Source: Closterium sp. Naga37s-1
Lineage: Eukaryota; Streptophyta; Zygnematophyceae; Desmidiales; Closteriaceae
Length of the DNA stretch: 64,000 nucleotides
Assembly: GCA_947471745.1 (NCBI GenBank)
Contig: CANJKZ010001109.1
Coordinates: forward strand, 2,542,001 to 2,606,000
Direction of reading: 5' to 3'
Each line of letters opens with the position of its first letter. Positions within the stretch are counted from its first letter, which is position 1. A program made the position numbers and the translations under genes. This document shows positions 20,640 through 31,662 of the stretch, in pieces. The notes under the pieces were generated by a model. The model did no database searches, was not told the DNA's origin, and saw only the letters and a list, made by a program, of their open reading frames with translations.

Positions 20640-22580
20640 TCTGGAAAAAAAAAGTGATGACGATTACCAACAGGTGTCAGTCAGTCAGGATACCCAATGT
20701 CCCCCCCTAGTGTCCTAGCAGAAACTTAAGGCACTTGTCACAAAACCTAATTACAAAAAGTAAACAGCACTTGTCACGAAACGCCACAGCAAGGCAGTCA
20801 TAAACTGCTTCCCGTTTCTGTTTCCGACTAGATGGCTTGTCCCGTCCCGAGCCATCAGTTCATCATCACGACGGCCAACCGCAGGTGCTCGGATCGTGTC
20901 TGCATTTTACCTCCCAAGTCAGAAAGAAACACTATGGATTGTGTGGATGCTAGTGTTTTCAGAAAGCTTAGTTGGAGGTGGAGGTGGCATTTCCTAGGGT
21001 ACGCGAGTGATGCCTCTGGCTGGATACCCATACCCTTCTGACCATGATCCGCTACCGGCGGTAAGATAAGATCATGGTCAAAATACGGTATGCTAGCCAG
21101 TTTGATGAGTGCGTGGCTTGTTCTTGGACATGATCCACTAGAATCGTCAAGGGCGTGTTTCGAAAATTAGTCTAGAAAGGGGGCTTTAAAACATTTGCAG
21201 GGGCAAATGATCTTTGGGGTAGCTGCTGTTGGTTCAAGTCGTCGTGCTTTTAGGTTGCTGATACTGCACTGGCCATTGTCTCACCTTGCGACGCCTCAAT
21301 ATTAGGCTGGGAGTTGACCAGGACGGGCCTGGCAAGTTGAAGGACGGCGAGGCACCATGCGAGTGTCAGCGCGCGCTGCACCCATCGCTCTACCACTAGT
21401 AGCTCCATGATTTCCTACACCGCCGCCGCGGATTGGGCCGGCAGGCCAGGGTGGAGCGCTGCACTGCGCCGCTCCGCGCTCCGCAGCTGTAACGCCGCCT
21501 CTTGGCCAAACGCACTGCACTGCGCCGCTCCGCAGCGCTGACTCGGGCCAAACGCGGCGGCCCCGGCACGAGGCGGCACTGTTTCGCGCTCCGCCGCCGC
21601 GAGAGCCAAGCTGCTCGCGAGTGCTCTGCTTTCTCATGCTCGCACTGCTTGCGAAAGCTCTCGGCGGTTGCTGCCACGGGCGGTCCCCGGGCCGTGAAAT
21701 TCAGGGCGCACGAGTTTTTAGACGCCTCAAAACCCGTGGATGAAATTCAGGCGCGCGAGTGAGCCACGTGGGGCCGGCGGGACTGATGATGGGGTCGTTG
21801 AACGCGGTGGGAAATGGAGTGGCATCGCTGTTTTGACAAGGGCGGAAAGCACCAGAAATGTGACATTTCCGTGACTTTTGCGTGAAAGTTTTGCGTCACG
21901 GAACGGTCATGGTCAGAAGTGCCAAAAAGTGAAGTCACGGGAACATCATGTTGGAGTTCCGAGATTTCTTACAGAAAGTCCCAGAAATGTGCCTGGCGAA
22001 GTGATGTTCTCGTCACTTCTTGTCACTTTTTTGTTTCATATGCCACGTGGCAAAGTGGCGTTATAACTCTCTAGATATTTTGCCAGGTGTCAATGTTGGT
22101 GATTGGCCAAAATAGACCAATCAAATAACAGTGATGGGTGTAATTTGATTGGCCAGCGATTCGGAGCAGCGACCGCATATCGCACACGAAACACAGCATC
22201 GCATTACGCACGTCGGGACGTTTATTGGAGATTTGCAATAATGCATTATAAACTCAACACGTACATTCACATATCATCACAATCGCAGGCCTCCAGGATT
22301 GCACGTCCATATGGACACATAGCTAACCAGATCTGCATTTAAGCCTAGTTAGGAACTAAGCCGACCAGATGAGGTCGGACGGAACTTGATGACACCAGCA
22401 AATTCAAACACGGAACGGTTTGGTGCCTGCATAAAAAAACGCCGAACGTTATGGAACCTGCAGTCGAGACAACAGCAAAAGATCGTGACACGTGAGAGAA
22501 TAAAAGAAATAACAAAGAGAACAGCTCAACGAATAAAACAGGCGACGGTGTGACAGCTACGAATAAAACAGAGGCAAAGA
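20640..22580. other. intergenic, no gene seen
   Basis: No recognisable protein. Includes a GC-rich patch (about 21420-21680) with repeated CTGCGCCGCTCCGC phrases and, at 21140-21170, a phrase (GGGCGTGTTTCG) resembling a PIF/Harbinger terminus without a partner. Confidence 0.4.
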
Positions 22581-22583
22581 TAC

Positions 22584-22979
22584 TCACGCCCATAGAGATA
22601 CACAAGCCAGGTTGGCAAAGGACACCTCGCGCAGCTCCAGCGCTCCCTCACACACCAAAGGCCGCGGTGAATGGAGCCTCGTGCGAGCCGGTCTGCACGA
22701 CGTGCCCTCGCTGCAGCACAGCGATGAAGTGCGCGCGGCGCACGGAGAGGCGATGGGCGACGATGAGCATGGTGCGTGCGCCCATGAGCGCATGATGCGC
22801 AGCCTGCACCGCCTGCTCGCTCTTCGCGTCCAAAGCCGACGTCGCCTCGTCCAGCAGCACCACCTGCGGATTCCGCAAAATCGCCCGCGCGATTGTCACG
22901 CGCTGCTTCTGCCCCCCGACAGCTGCGTACCTCGCTCCCCCACCTGCGTCTCATACTGCAGAAGGAGGGGGAGGGTAAG
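22584..22979 (-). pseudogene. ABCB-type ABC transporter ATPase fragment
   Basis: After a TTCTGCAG acceptor the minus strand reads [15 protein letters not shown], then (one base lost in the G-run of the signature motif, near 22915) [28 protein letters not shown] with Walker B and D-loop, and LIVAHRLS with the H-loop His, ending TGSHEAPF and a stop. This is the second half of a nucleotide-binding domain of multidrug-type transporters. It runs directly into GALELREVSFA, which is the start of another such domain. The frameshift and the scrambled order show a dead, rearranged copy. Confidence 0.75.
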
Positions 22980-23102
22980 GAGGGAAGAGAGCGGTAAGAT
23001 AGGGAGTGCGAGCCCGGGGTATGGGAGGCGGAAACGGAGGGTAAGGACAGAAAGCAGTCTGAGGAGCAGGGGAAAGAGGGAGAGACGGAGTGTGAAATAG
23101 AA

Positions 23103-23330
23103 AAAAAGCAAAAAAGCAAGATACTTACTATTATAGCAGTGTAAGTTTTTCAAATGCAGCTAAATGGATTAAAATTTTACATCAAACACATTTAATTGGG
23201 TCTAAGATGACACAATATGTTCTTTGGCGTCGAGCTTTTCTTTTGATTCAAGAAGGGAAACATGTCAATCCGCATATAAGAAATACAACTTTTCGACGGT
23301 TGAAAAAAGCAATGGACGGACGAAGGAGAG
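23103..23330 (+). other. AT-rich segment with short open frame of unknown origin
   Basis: Base composition drops sharply against the GC-rich surroundings. The plus strand reads KWIKILHQTHLIGSKMTQ and then VLWRRAFLLIQEGKHVNPHI before losing frame into the flanking DNA. It lies between two ABC-transporter fragments. I do not recognise the protein; organelle-derived DNA or a piece of another mobile element are possible. Confidence 0.35.
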
Positions 23331-23373
23331 GAGCGAGCGCACTTACGTCGGCCAGCGAGGGGTACGCAAAGGT

Positions 23374-23470
23374 CACCTCGCACAGCTCCATCGCTCCCTC
23401 ACACGCCAGGCTAACCTTGAAAATGGAGGGGAGGGCAGAAACAGAGGGAGATATATGCAGGTGCAATTCA
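23374..23470 (-). pseudogene. ABC transporter exon remnant (NBD start)
   Basis: Minus strand reads CEGAMELCEVTFAYPSLAD before a GTAAGT donor. This is the first strand of an ABCB nucleotide-binding domain (G-x-hydrophobic-E-L-x-x-V-x-F-x-Y-P-S). It duplicates the GALELREVSFA piece at 22.6 kb. Order on the strand: NBD start, AT-rich insertion, NBD end, NBD start again. Confidence 0.6.
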
Positions 23471-23479
23471 CAAAGGCAA

Positions 23480-24380
23480 AAATACGATTACCGCCGGGTG
23501 TGGAATCAAGACAGGCATAAACACAAGTAGCGACACTGCACTGACCGAATCTGTCCTCCAAAGCGACTGCCTGGGCGGCGGCTTCCCGTCGCTAAGCGTG
23601 CGGCGGCTTGTCATGCGGAGATTACTACGGGAGGGGGGGGGGGGGAAGGGAAGTTGGGAAAGTAGGGAGGAAGCCGAGGGGGGTACATTCGGAGTGAGTA
23701 GGTTTAGATAAGAAAAAACAAAATAAAGGACCCGAAGTGTATGGACCGGGTGCGCAAGCTAGCTTCAGAATTTGCTAGCCCCTAGTAGCGGATATGAGAT
23801 ATTGGTGATGACGAATATAAAAAACCGGAGCACTTGGACGGAGGAACATAGAGCGTTGGAGGGTGTCTATATCTTGCGTGGAGCGACGAATATTTAGTCG
23901 GGAGAAAGACTAACTGCTGAGAACGTGGGTGGCATAGCATTTGTATGGCGGGGTGGGGGTTGGGTGGAGGGGGTGGGAGGATGAGGGGTTGAAAGAGGTT
24001 TGAAGTTCGGTATGCTGATGTGTAAGGGAGGCTGTGAGTGCTGATTATGGTTTTGTGGACCACCACGATTGGTTGGGATGATTCGTAAGGCTCGGCTGAT
24101 TAGGTTCGGAAAGTTGGGAGATATGGGAGGTTACTAAAGATGAGATGTGGCACGTTACTTATTTTTGATTGGGTGATGTACTTGGCTTGGAGTAGACTTG
24201 TTTGCTTACGTGTACATCTCGACTTGGCAGAATGGTGTTAATTCTGTGCTTACGAAATGCACGACGTTGTTGCCCCGTTCTAAATTTCATCGCTAGTGGT
24301 ATTTGTTTTCGTCTGTTTCGTGATCCTTGGTCACCCAGTTGGGTTGAAGAACTTGGTTCTCAACACAAAAGTTGAATCGC
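23480..24380. other. intergenic, no gene seen
   Basis: Non-coding as far as I can tell. G-run at 23630-23643; otherwise mixed composition. ATTCG at 24381-24385 is the left target duplication of the next element. Confidence 0.45.
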
Positions 24381-24385
24381 ATTCG

Positions 24386-24575
24386 TGTCAGATTTATATG
24401 ACAGAGCTACTGTAGGCTATAGTGGGGTAGCACATATGGGGTACAGTTTTCTAGGGTTTGTATTTGTACCCAACTTTCTATAGTGGGGTAGCACATATGG
24501 GGTACAGTTTTCTAGGGTTTGTATTTGTACCCAACTTTCCCTTAGTCATTCTCATTCCTGTTTTCTTAATTCACA
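24386..24575 (+). repeat. 5' LTR of element C with internal duplication
   Basis: 190 bp against 129 bp for the 3' LTR. The extra 61 bp are a tandem copy of the segment from CTATAGTGGGG to CCCAACTTTC. TG...CA ends. Confidence 0.93.
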
Positions 24576-24679
24576 TGGTATAGAGCGGGTTCCTACATGG
24601 GACCGTTCCTTCCTAAGGGCCCACCATAACGAATTTTTTTTTTTAGCTGCCCGACGCGCATTGCGCCCCTGCCCTAAAT

Positions 24680-25440
24680 TTTTTTTTAGCGGCCCCCCCC
24701 CTAGCGGCTCCTACGCGACCCCTACGCGGCCCCTACGCGGCCCCTACGCGGCCCCTACCCGGCCCCTACGTCGCCCCTGACGCGGCCCCTACGCGGCCTC
24801 TGACGCGGCCCCAACGCGGCCCCTGACGTGGCCCCTACGCGGCCCCTGACGCGGCCCCAACGCGGCCCCTGACGCGGCCCCAACGCGGCCCCTGACGCGG
24901 CCCCTACGCGGCCCCTGACGCGGCCCCAACGCGGCCCCTGACGAGGCCCCAACGCGGCCCCTGACGCGGCCCCTACGCAGCCCCTGACGCGGCCCCTGCC
25001 GCGGCCCCTGACGCGGCCCCTACGCGGCCCCTACGCTGCCCCTGAGGCGGCCCCTGACGCGGCCCCTGACGCGGCCCCTCCGCCGCCACTACCGCGGCCC
25101 CTACGCCGCCCCTGACGCCGCCCCTGACGCGGCCCCTGCCGCGGCCCCTGACGAGGCCCCTGACGCGGCCCCTGACGCGGCCCCTGCTGCGGCCCCTGAC
25201 GAGGCCCCTGACGCGGCCCCTGACGCGGCCCCTACGCCGCCCCTGACGCGGCCCCTGACGCGGCCCCTGACGCGGCCCCTGACGCGGCCCCTGACGCGGC
25301 CCCTGCCGCGGCCCCTGCTGCGGCCCCTGACGCGGCCCCTGACGCGGCCCCTTCGCCGCCCCTGCCGCGGCCCCTACGCCGCCCCTGACGCGGCCCTCTC
25401 CTGCACCTGACGCGGCCCCTAGCGGCCGGCCGCTGCCGTC
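24680..25440 (+). repeat. leader minisatellite of element C
   Basis: Dozens of units of 12-13 bp (GCGGCCCCTGAC and GCGGCCCCTAC), followed at 25490-25690 by a second array built on CCGAGCCGCCCAGCAG. It lies between the primer-binding site and gag. Minus-strand frames through it are repeat artefacts. Confidence 0.88.
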
Positions 25441-25761
25441 CCTGAGGCAGCAGCCGCCGCCGTCTCTGCAGCAGCAGTCGCAGCCGAACGGCCGAGCCGC
25501 CGAGCCACCCAGCAGCCGAGCCGCCCAGCCGCCGAACCGCCCAGCAGCCGAGCCGCCCAGCAGCCGAGCCACCGAGCCGCCCAGCAGCCGAGCCGCCGAG
25601 CCGCCCAGCAACCGAGCCGCCGAGCCGCCGAGCCGCCCAGCAGCCGAGCCGCCGAGCCGCCCTGCAGCCGAGCCACCCGAGCCGCCCTGTCCGGTAAGAG
25701 CAGCGCCCCTTTCACAGCACTGCCCTCACCCTACTGTTTGCGCTGCTAGTCTACTACTGTC

Positions 25762-26787
25762 ATGGCTACCCCTAGTGTCCTCGCTTTTGACGCTGAGGGT
25801 CGGGCCATTGACTTTGATGTCTGGATAGATGACCTGCAGCTTTTCTTACAGTGCGACAGGGCAGACGGCCTCTCCCTCTTTGACCTCACTTCTGGTGCCT
25901 CTCCTGCCCCCGCTGCTGATGCTGACGCCACTGTTCGCTCACAGTGGGCCACGCGCGATGCTGCTGCACGTCTTGCTGTGCGTCGCCACCTGCCTACCTC
26001 TGAGCGTGCGCACTTTAGCCAGTACAAGAGTGCTCAGACCTTGTACGACGCTGTAGTTGCGCGCTACTCCTCCCCTGCCACTGCTGCACTGAGCCGCCTC
26101 ATGCTACCGTACCTCTTCCCTGACCTTCCTGCCTTTCCCACAGTCGCTGACCTCATTACGCACCTCCGCACTAGTGACACTCGCTACCGCGCTGCGCTTC
26201 CTGCTGAGTTCTGCGCCAAGAACCCCCCCCCCATGTACATCACCCTCTACTACATAGTCACCCGGCTCCCTGACTCCCTTCGCGTAGTCACGGACCACTT
26301 CCTCTCAGTTTGCCCCACCACTCTCACCGTTGACCTCCTCGAGAAGTCCCTCCTAGCAGCAGAGAAGAGCATAGTCGCTGTAGGAGCCTCTCGTGGTGAC
26401 CCTCGCACCCCCATCTTTGAGGGGTGTTCCCCCTCCCCCCTTTTGCCCTCTGTTGCCTCTGCTGCTGCGGCCGACCTCGTTGGGCTTGAGTCGGTCGGTG
26501 CGGCGTCTACCCCTAGCGGGAGACGTCGCCCTGGCAAGGGCAAGGGGGGCAGGGGCACTGGAGGAGCTAGCGGGGGCGGTGGAGGCGGAGGTGGAGGCGG
26601 TGGAGGGGGTGGGGGTGGCGGTGGGGGTGGTGGCGGGGGTGGAGGTGTCGGTGGCGGCAGTGGAGGCGGAGGCGGAGGCGGCGATGGCGGTGGGAGCGGA
26701 GATGGCGGCGGTGGAGGAGGAGGCGGCGGAGGAGGTGGAGCTGGTCGGGGTGGCGCTGCGCAGAGGGTCGGCTCCGGTGGTGGTCAG

Positions 26788-26825
<38 letters not shown>

Positions 26826-27942
26826 CACTCGTGACATCCCCTCCCCTCAGCAGCTCCGTGAGTGGTACACTGCACGCCAGAGGGGTTGGGGTACTGGTCC
26901 GTGCACCTACGTCCTCCGCACCGGCGACCGCGCGGGTGACCAGTGCGGGGGTGCGCACTCCACCCAGCGCTGCTTTGGCCGCCTGACGGACGCTTGGCGT
27001 CACCAGTTCCCTGAGGCCACTGAGATCCCCCGCTGGGGTGAGCTGTCTAGGGCGGGTGTAGCTGTCTTTGACCTTGACTTTGATGCTATTCTTGCTGCCA
27101 TGTATACTGTGACTATTAGTGATGAGGGTGACTGTTACCGGTGTTTTCCGCCCGACCCGGGCATTGAGACTGCTGCTCTAGGTACTGGTGAGGCTGCTGC
27201 TCTAGGTGCTAGCGAGGCTGCTGCTCTAGGTGCGTCTGCTCCCTCAGGTGCTGGTGAGTCTGCTCTCTCAGGTTCTGCGTCGGCTTCGGCCTCCCACACC
27301 TTCACCCTTGACTCGGGGGCTTCTCGCTCCTTCTTTCGAGACCGCACCACACTCACGCCGCTTGGCCGGCCAGTTGCAGTCTCTCTGGCAGACCCCTCTG
27401 GGGGTCCTGTCCTTGCTCACTTCTCCACTGTCCTCCCGTGTCCGGCGGCCCCCTCTGGCACCCTGTCTGGTCTTTACCTCCCCTCGTTCTCTACGAACTT
27501 GGTGAGTGGTGCTGACCTACAGGATGCGGGGGTTCACCAGTTCACTCCTGCGAGTCAGCGGGTGACCCACTACACGGACGCTCGGACAGGCCGACACCTG
27601 GCCACGTTTACACGTCGGCAGGGGTCGAGCCTGTACACACTGACCACTGCGTCTCCTCCGGTCACTGCGTCTGGTCAGGTAGCTGCGTCAGGTCAGGTGT
27701 TTGCTGCAGCGTCCAGGTCTGGTCCTGAGTCTGCCCCCTGTTCGTGTCGCCTCCTGTCTCACGAGACTCTCCTCTGGCACCACCGCCTTGGTCACCCCTC
27801 CCTGCTTCGTCTCCGAAGCATGGCCTCCCGTGTCCTTGTCTCTGGTCTTCCCCGGTCCCTCCCTCCCCTTCCTCCGGGGCCTGGCCCTACCTGCGTCCCC
27901 TGTGTCGAGGGGCGGCAGCGGGCTGCCCCTCACTCCTCCTAG
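25762..27942 (+). CDS. copia gag-protease, ends at internal TAG
   Basis: 726 codons from ATGGCTACCCC. Residues 1-215: copia-type gag (FDVWIDDLQLFLQC, LPDSLRVVTDHFL). About 265-335: near-pure Gly tract; then a poly-Gln tract encoded by CAG repeats (26790-26823). A Cys/His cluster at C381, C395, H399, C404 (C-x13-C-x3-H-x4-C) replaces the usual CX2CX4HX4C knuckle. Protease motif DSGAS at 517-521. GAG-pre-integrase zinc residues H673/H674/H678 and C711/C714. The frame stops at TAG 27940; other family copies have GAG (Glu) there, so this is one nonsense change and the frame continues unchanged downstream. Confidence 0.88.
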
Positions 27943-27978
27943 TTTCCTCCGACAGAGGACCCGCTGCAGACGCTTCAC

Positions 27979-30900
27979 ATGGACGTGTGGGGCCCGGCCC
28001 GCGTCCGTGGACAGGGTCACGAGCGCTACTTCCTGCTGGTGGTTGACGACTACTCGCGTTACACCACAGTCTTCCCCTTGCGCAGCAAGGGTGATGTCAC
28101 TGAGGTGTTGATCGACTGGATCCGCGCAGCTCGTCTCCAGCTCAGGCAGAGCTTCGGCTCGGACTTTCCTGTTCTGCGTCTGCACTCTGACAGAGGTGGA
28201 GAGTTCTCCTCTGGCCTTCTGCGAGCCTACTGTCGTGCACGAGGCATCCGCCAGACCTTCACGCTTCCGGACTCTCCACAGCAAAATGGGATTGCTGAGC
28301 GCCGCATTGGCATGGTCATGGACGTCGCCCGTACGTCCATGATGCATGCGGCTGCCCCCCATTTTCTGTGGCCGTTTGCTGTTCGGTACGCGGCGCATCA
28401 GATCAACCTTCACCCCAGGGTCTCCATGCCGGAGACCTCCCCAGCCTTGCTGTGGACGGGGAAGGTTGGCGATGCGTCTGCGTTCCGTGTCTGGGGATCT
28501 CGGGCGTTTGTCCGCGACTTGTCTGCCGACAAGCTGTCCCCTCGTGCTGCTCCTTGCGTCTTCCTTGGCTTCCCCCCTGACGCGCCAGGGTGGCAGTTCT
28601 ACCACCCCACCTCTCGCCGTGTTCTGTCCTCCCAGGACGTCACGTTTGACGAGTCGGTCCCCTACTACCGCCTCTTCCCCTACCGCACTCCGTCCCTCCC
28701 CCCGCCACCGCTCTTCCTTGTACCAGGTCCCCCCCCGGTAGACCCCCTCCCCCCTCAGGGTCCTGCCCCTTCAGGTGTGTCCCAGGTAGACGCAGTCGAG
28801 CCTGTCGAGGTTACTGGTGACTCTGGTGCTGCTGAGGGTGCTGAGCCTGGGGGTGCTGACTCTGGGGGTGCTGAGCGTGTGGGTGCTACGCCTGGGGGTG
28901 CTGAGCCGGAGGGTGCTACTACTGGGGGTCCTGAGCCTGGGGGTGCTGAGCCTGGGGGTGCTGAGCCTGGGGGTGCTACTACTGGGGGTGCTGAGCCTGG
29001 GGGTGCTGAGCCTGGGGGTGCGGAGCCTGAGGGAGCTGGGCCTGCTCGTGTGGCGTCTGGCGGTGCTGAGCCTGGAGGTTCTCCGGGTGCTTCGTCTCGG
29101 CGGGAGCCACTCTCTCCACAGGAGCTGCGCGAGTGGTTTGCCCGGCGCTGGAGGCGTGCTGCTGGAGCTGGAGGTTCTTCGGCTGCTGAGGGTGCTGGTG
29201 CCGTGGGTCCCGGAGGTGCTCGTACGACTGGAGCTGGAGCTGCTGAGGGTGTTGGCGCTGAGGCTACTGCTGTTGGTCCTGGAGGCGGTCCTGCTGGGGG
29301 TACTACTGGTGCGGCTGGAGGTCCTGGAGCTGGAGGTGCTGCTGGCGCTGGTGCTGCCGCTGGGGGTACTGGTGCTGTCCCTGCTGTGTCTGGAGTCGCC
29401 GCGCGGCCTCGGCCGTACTTCGTTCCGCTCCTTCAGCAGGTTCTTGGTCTCCCGCCTTCTACTGGTCCTCCTCCTCCCTTAGAGTGTCCACAGCCTGTCC
29501 CGTCACAGTTCCAGTTACAGCCGGCCTCCCCACTGCCCGCTCCCTCTCCCTACACTGGTCCTACTGGAGGTCTTGCTGAGCGTCGTGAGCCTGCGTCCCG
29601 CCCTGCGTCGCCTGTCCGTGCTGCTCGCACTAGTGGTCGTGGTTCGCGTCAGCGTCCTCCTCCTGTCCCTGGCACGCACCGGATGTCTCTGCGTCCGTCC
29701 ACTGCTCCTCTGCGTGCCCCTTTGCCTTCTCCTCCTGAGTCCTCTCTTCCTGCTCTTCCTGACCCGGAGTCGGACTCTCTTCGTGCTGCCAGTCCTACTG
29801 TCACACGTCTCCTTGCTACTGTTGTCACTGACCCTTCCTTTGAGTCCACTGCTGCGTCTGCCCTAGTTACTGAGCTCGTCGACTTTGCTGCTCGCTGTCG
29901 TCTAGACTACGCTGCTAGTCTTGTTGCTGAGTCTGTCTGTCCTCCGTCCGTCGGGGGTGAGTGTGCCCTTGGCACGGACGTCCTTGAGGACAGGCAGGAG
30001 GAGTTCCAGTGTTTGGCTGCTGCTTCACCTCATCTCGTGTCCGTACTGCTTACCCCTGAGGGAGACCCGGATGCACTTGACATCCCGACTCCGCGCTCTT
30101 ACGCGGAGGCGATAGAGGGTCCCTACTCCTCTCAGTGGCAGGCAGCTATGGACGCGGAGATGGCTTCCTGGAAGTCCACAGGCACCTACGTCGACGAGGT
30201 TCCCCCGCCTGGGGCGAACATCGTCAGTGGCATGTGGATTTTCAGGGTGAAGCGGCCGCCGGGTTCTCCGCCTGTCTTCAAGGCGCGTTACGTGGCTCGT
30301 GGCTTTAGTCAGCGGCAGGGAGTTGACTACTTTCAGACCTTCTCTCCCACCCCGAAGATGACCACTCTTCGGGTACTGCTGCACGTAGCTGCTCACCGCG
30401 ACTACGAGCTGCACTCTCTTGACTTCAGCACTGCTTTCTTGCAGGGTAGCCTGCACGAGGAGATCTGGCTGCGTCGCCCACCTGGCTTCACTGGGTCTTT
30501 TCCTCCTGGCACCCAGTGGAGCCTCCGGCGGCCAGTCTACGGTCTCCGCCAGGCACCGCGTGAGTGGCACGACACACTGAGGACTACACTTGCGGCTCTT
30601 GGGTTTGCTCCCTCTACTGCCGACCCGTCGCTGTTTCTGCGCACCGACACTTCTTTGCCGCCGTTCTACATCCTCGTGTACGTCGACGACTTGGTCTTTG
30701 CCACAGCTGACACTGCTGGACTCGCCCACGTGAAGTCCGAGCTGCAGAAGAGACACACGTGCACAGACCTGGGTGAACTGCGCAGCTACCTTGGCTTGCA
30801 GATCACCCGGGACAGAGCACGCCGCACCATTACCCTGACTCAGTCACACATGGTGCAGCAGGTCCTTCAGCGCTTCGGCTTCACGTACTCCTCGCCTCAG

Positions 30901-31662
30901 GCCACTCCTCTGCCTACTCGCCACTCACTCTCAGCTCTGCCTTCGGATGAGTCCGTAGAGTCGAGTGGCCCGTACCCAGAGCTTGTTGGCTGCCTCATGT
31001 ACCTGATGACCTGCACACGACCTGACCTTGCATACCCTCTTAGCATTCTCGCACGCTATGTTGCTCCTGGGAGACACAGACCGGAGCACATGGCTGCAGC
31101 GAAGAGGGTGTTGCGCTACTTGTGCAGTACGTCGGGCATGGGGCTTGTGCTTGGAGGGCAGAGTCCAGTGGTCCTCACTGGGCACGCAGACGCTTCTTGG
31201 GCTGACGACCAGGCTACGCAGCGGTCGTCACAGGGTTACACCTTCAGCCTTGGTTCCGGTTCTGTTTCGTGGCGGGCTACCCGCTCGTCTTCTGTTCTCG
31301 GCTCCAGTTGTGAGGCTGAGATCTACGCTGGGGCCATGGCTGCACAGGAGCTTCGCTGGCTCACCTACCTGCTGACTGACCTCGGAGAGCCGCCTCGTTC
31401 TCCTCCAGTGCTGTACGTAGACAACAAGGCCATGCTGGCCTTGTGTCGACAGCAGAGACTGGAGCACAGAACGAAGCACATTGCTCTCCGCTACTTCCTT
31501 GCTCGTGAGCTACAGCAGCGTGGTCAGCTGCGACTTGCGTACGTGGCCTCTCAGGCCAACACTGCTGATATCTTCACCAAGGCACTTGCGCCTTGTGATC
31601 ATCAGCGTTTCTGTACTCAGCTGGGCCTTGTGCCTACCTTGCCTCACTTGCTCACCCCTTGA
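27979..31662 (+). CDS. copia integrase-RT-RNase H
   Basis: 1227 codons in the same frame as gag, counted from an internal ATG (the true protein is one polyprotein). Integrase catalytic residues D2, D71 and E107, spaced D-x35-E as in the DDE family. Then GFPPDAPGWQFYHP, a linker of GGAEPGG-type repeats (about 280-360) and Gly/Ala repeats. RT (RVT_2) from about 740 with AFLQGSLHEEIW and YVDD at 901-904. RNase H from about 1065 (GHADASWADD, SCEAEIYA, LYVDNKAM, ANTADIFTKAL). All catalytic motifs are intact; apart from the upstream TAG the copy would be coding-competent. Confidence 0.92.
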   Translation: MDVWGPARVRGQGHERYFLLVVDDYSRYTTVFPLRSKGDVTEVLIDWIRAARLQLRQSFGSDFPVLRLHSDRGGEFSSGLLRAYCRARGIRQTFTLPDSPQQNGIAERRIGMVMDVARTSMMHAAAPHFLWPFAVRYAAHQINLHPRVSMPETSPALLWTGKVGDASAFRVWGSRAFVRDLSADKLSPRAAPCVFLGFPPDAPGWQFYHPTSRRVLSSQDVTFDESVPYYRLFPYRTPSLPPPPLFLVPGPPPVDPLPPQGPAPSGVSQVDAVEPVEVTGDSGAAEGAEPGGADSGGAERVGATPGGAEPEGATTGGPEPGGAEPGGAEPGGATTGGAEPGGAEPGGAEPEGAGPARVASGGAEPGGSPGASSRREPLSPQELREWFARRWRRAAGAGGSSAAEGAGAVGPGGARTTGAGAAEGVGAEATAVGPGGGPAGGTTGAAGGPGAGGAAGAGAAAGGTGAVPAVSGVAARPRPYFVPLLQQVLGLPPSTGPPPPLECPQPVPSQFQLQPASPLPAPSPYTGPTGGLAERREPASRPASPVRAARTSGRGSRQRPPPVPGTHRMSLRPSTAPLRAPLPSPPESSLPALPDPESDSLRAASPTVTRLLATVVTDPSFESTAASALVTELVDFAARCRLDYAASLVAESVCPPSVGGECALGTDVLEDRQEEFQCLAAASPHLVSVLLTPEGDPDALDIPTPRSYAEAIEGPYSSQWQAAMDAEMASWKSTGTYVDEVPPPGANIVSGMWIFRVKRPPGSPPVFKARYVARGFSQRQGVDYFQTFSPTPKMTTLRVLLHVAAHRDYELHSLDFSTAFLQGSLHEEIWLRRPPGFTGSFPPGTQWSLRRPVYGLRQAPREWHDTLRTTLAALGFAPSTADPSLFLRTDTSLPPFYILVYVDDLVFATADTAGLAHVKSELQKRHTCTDLGELRSYLGLQITRDRARRTITLTQSHMVQQVLQRFGFTYSSPQATPLPTRHSLSALPSDESVESSGPYPELVGCLMYLMTCTRPDLAYPLSILARYVAPGRHRPEHMAAAKRVLRYLCSTSGMGLVLGGQSPVVLTGHADASWADDQATQRSSQGYTFSLGSGSVSWRATRSSSVLGSSCEAEIYAGAMAAQELRWLTYLLTDLGEPPRSPPVLYVDNKAMLALCRQQRLEHRTKHIALRYFLARELQQRGQLRLAYVASQANTADIFTKALAPCDHQRFCTQLGLVPTLPHLLTP

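Noticed and set aside
21130-21180. Second PIF/Harbinger element from the GGGCGTGTTTCG phrase
   Set aside because: No matching inverted end or TAA pair found within a few kilobases.
27688-28605. 305-codon minus-strand frame, repeated at 58-1050 and 7619-7963 as plus-strand frames
   Set aside because: These are the antisense of the conserved integrase region of family 1 copia; they recur only because the sense strand is conserved.
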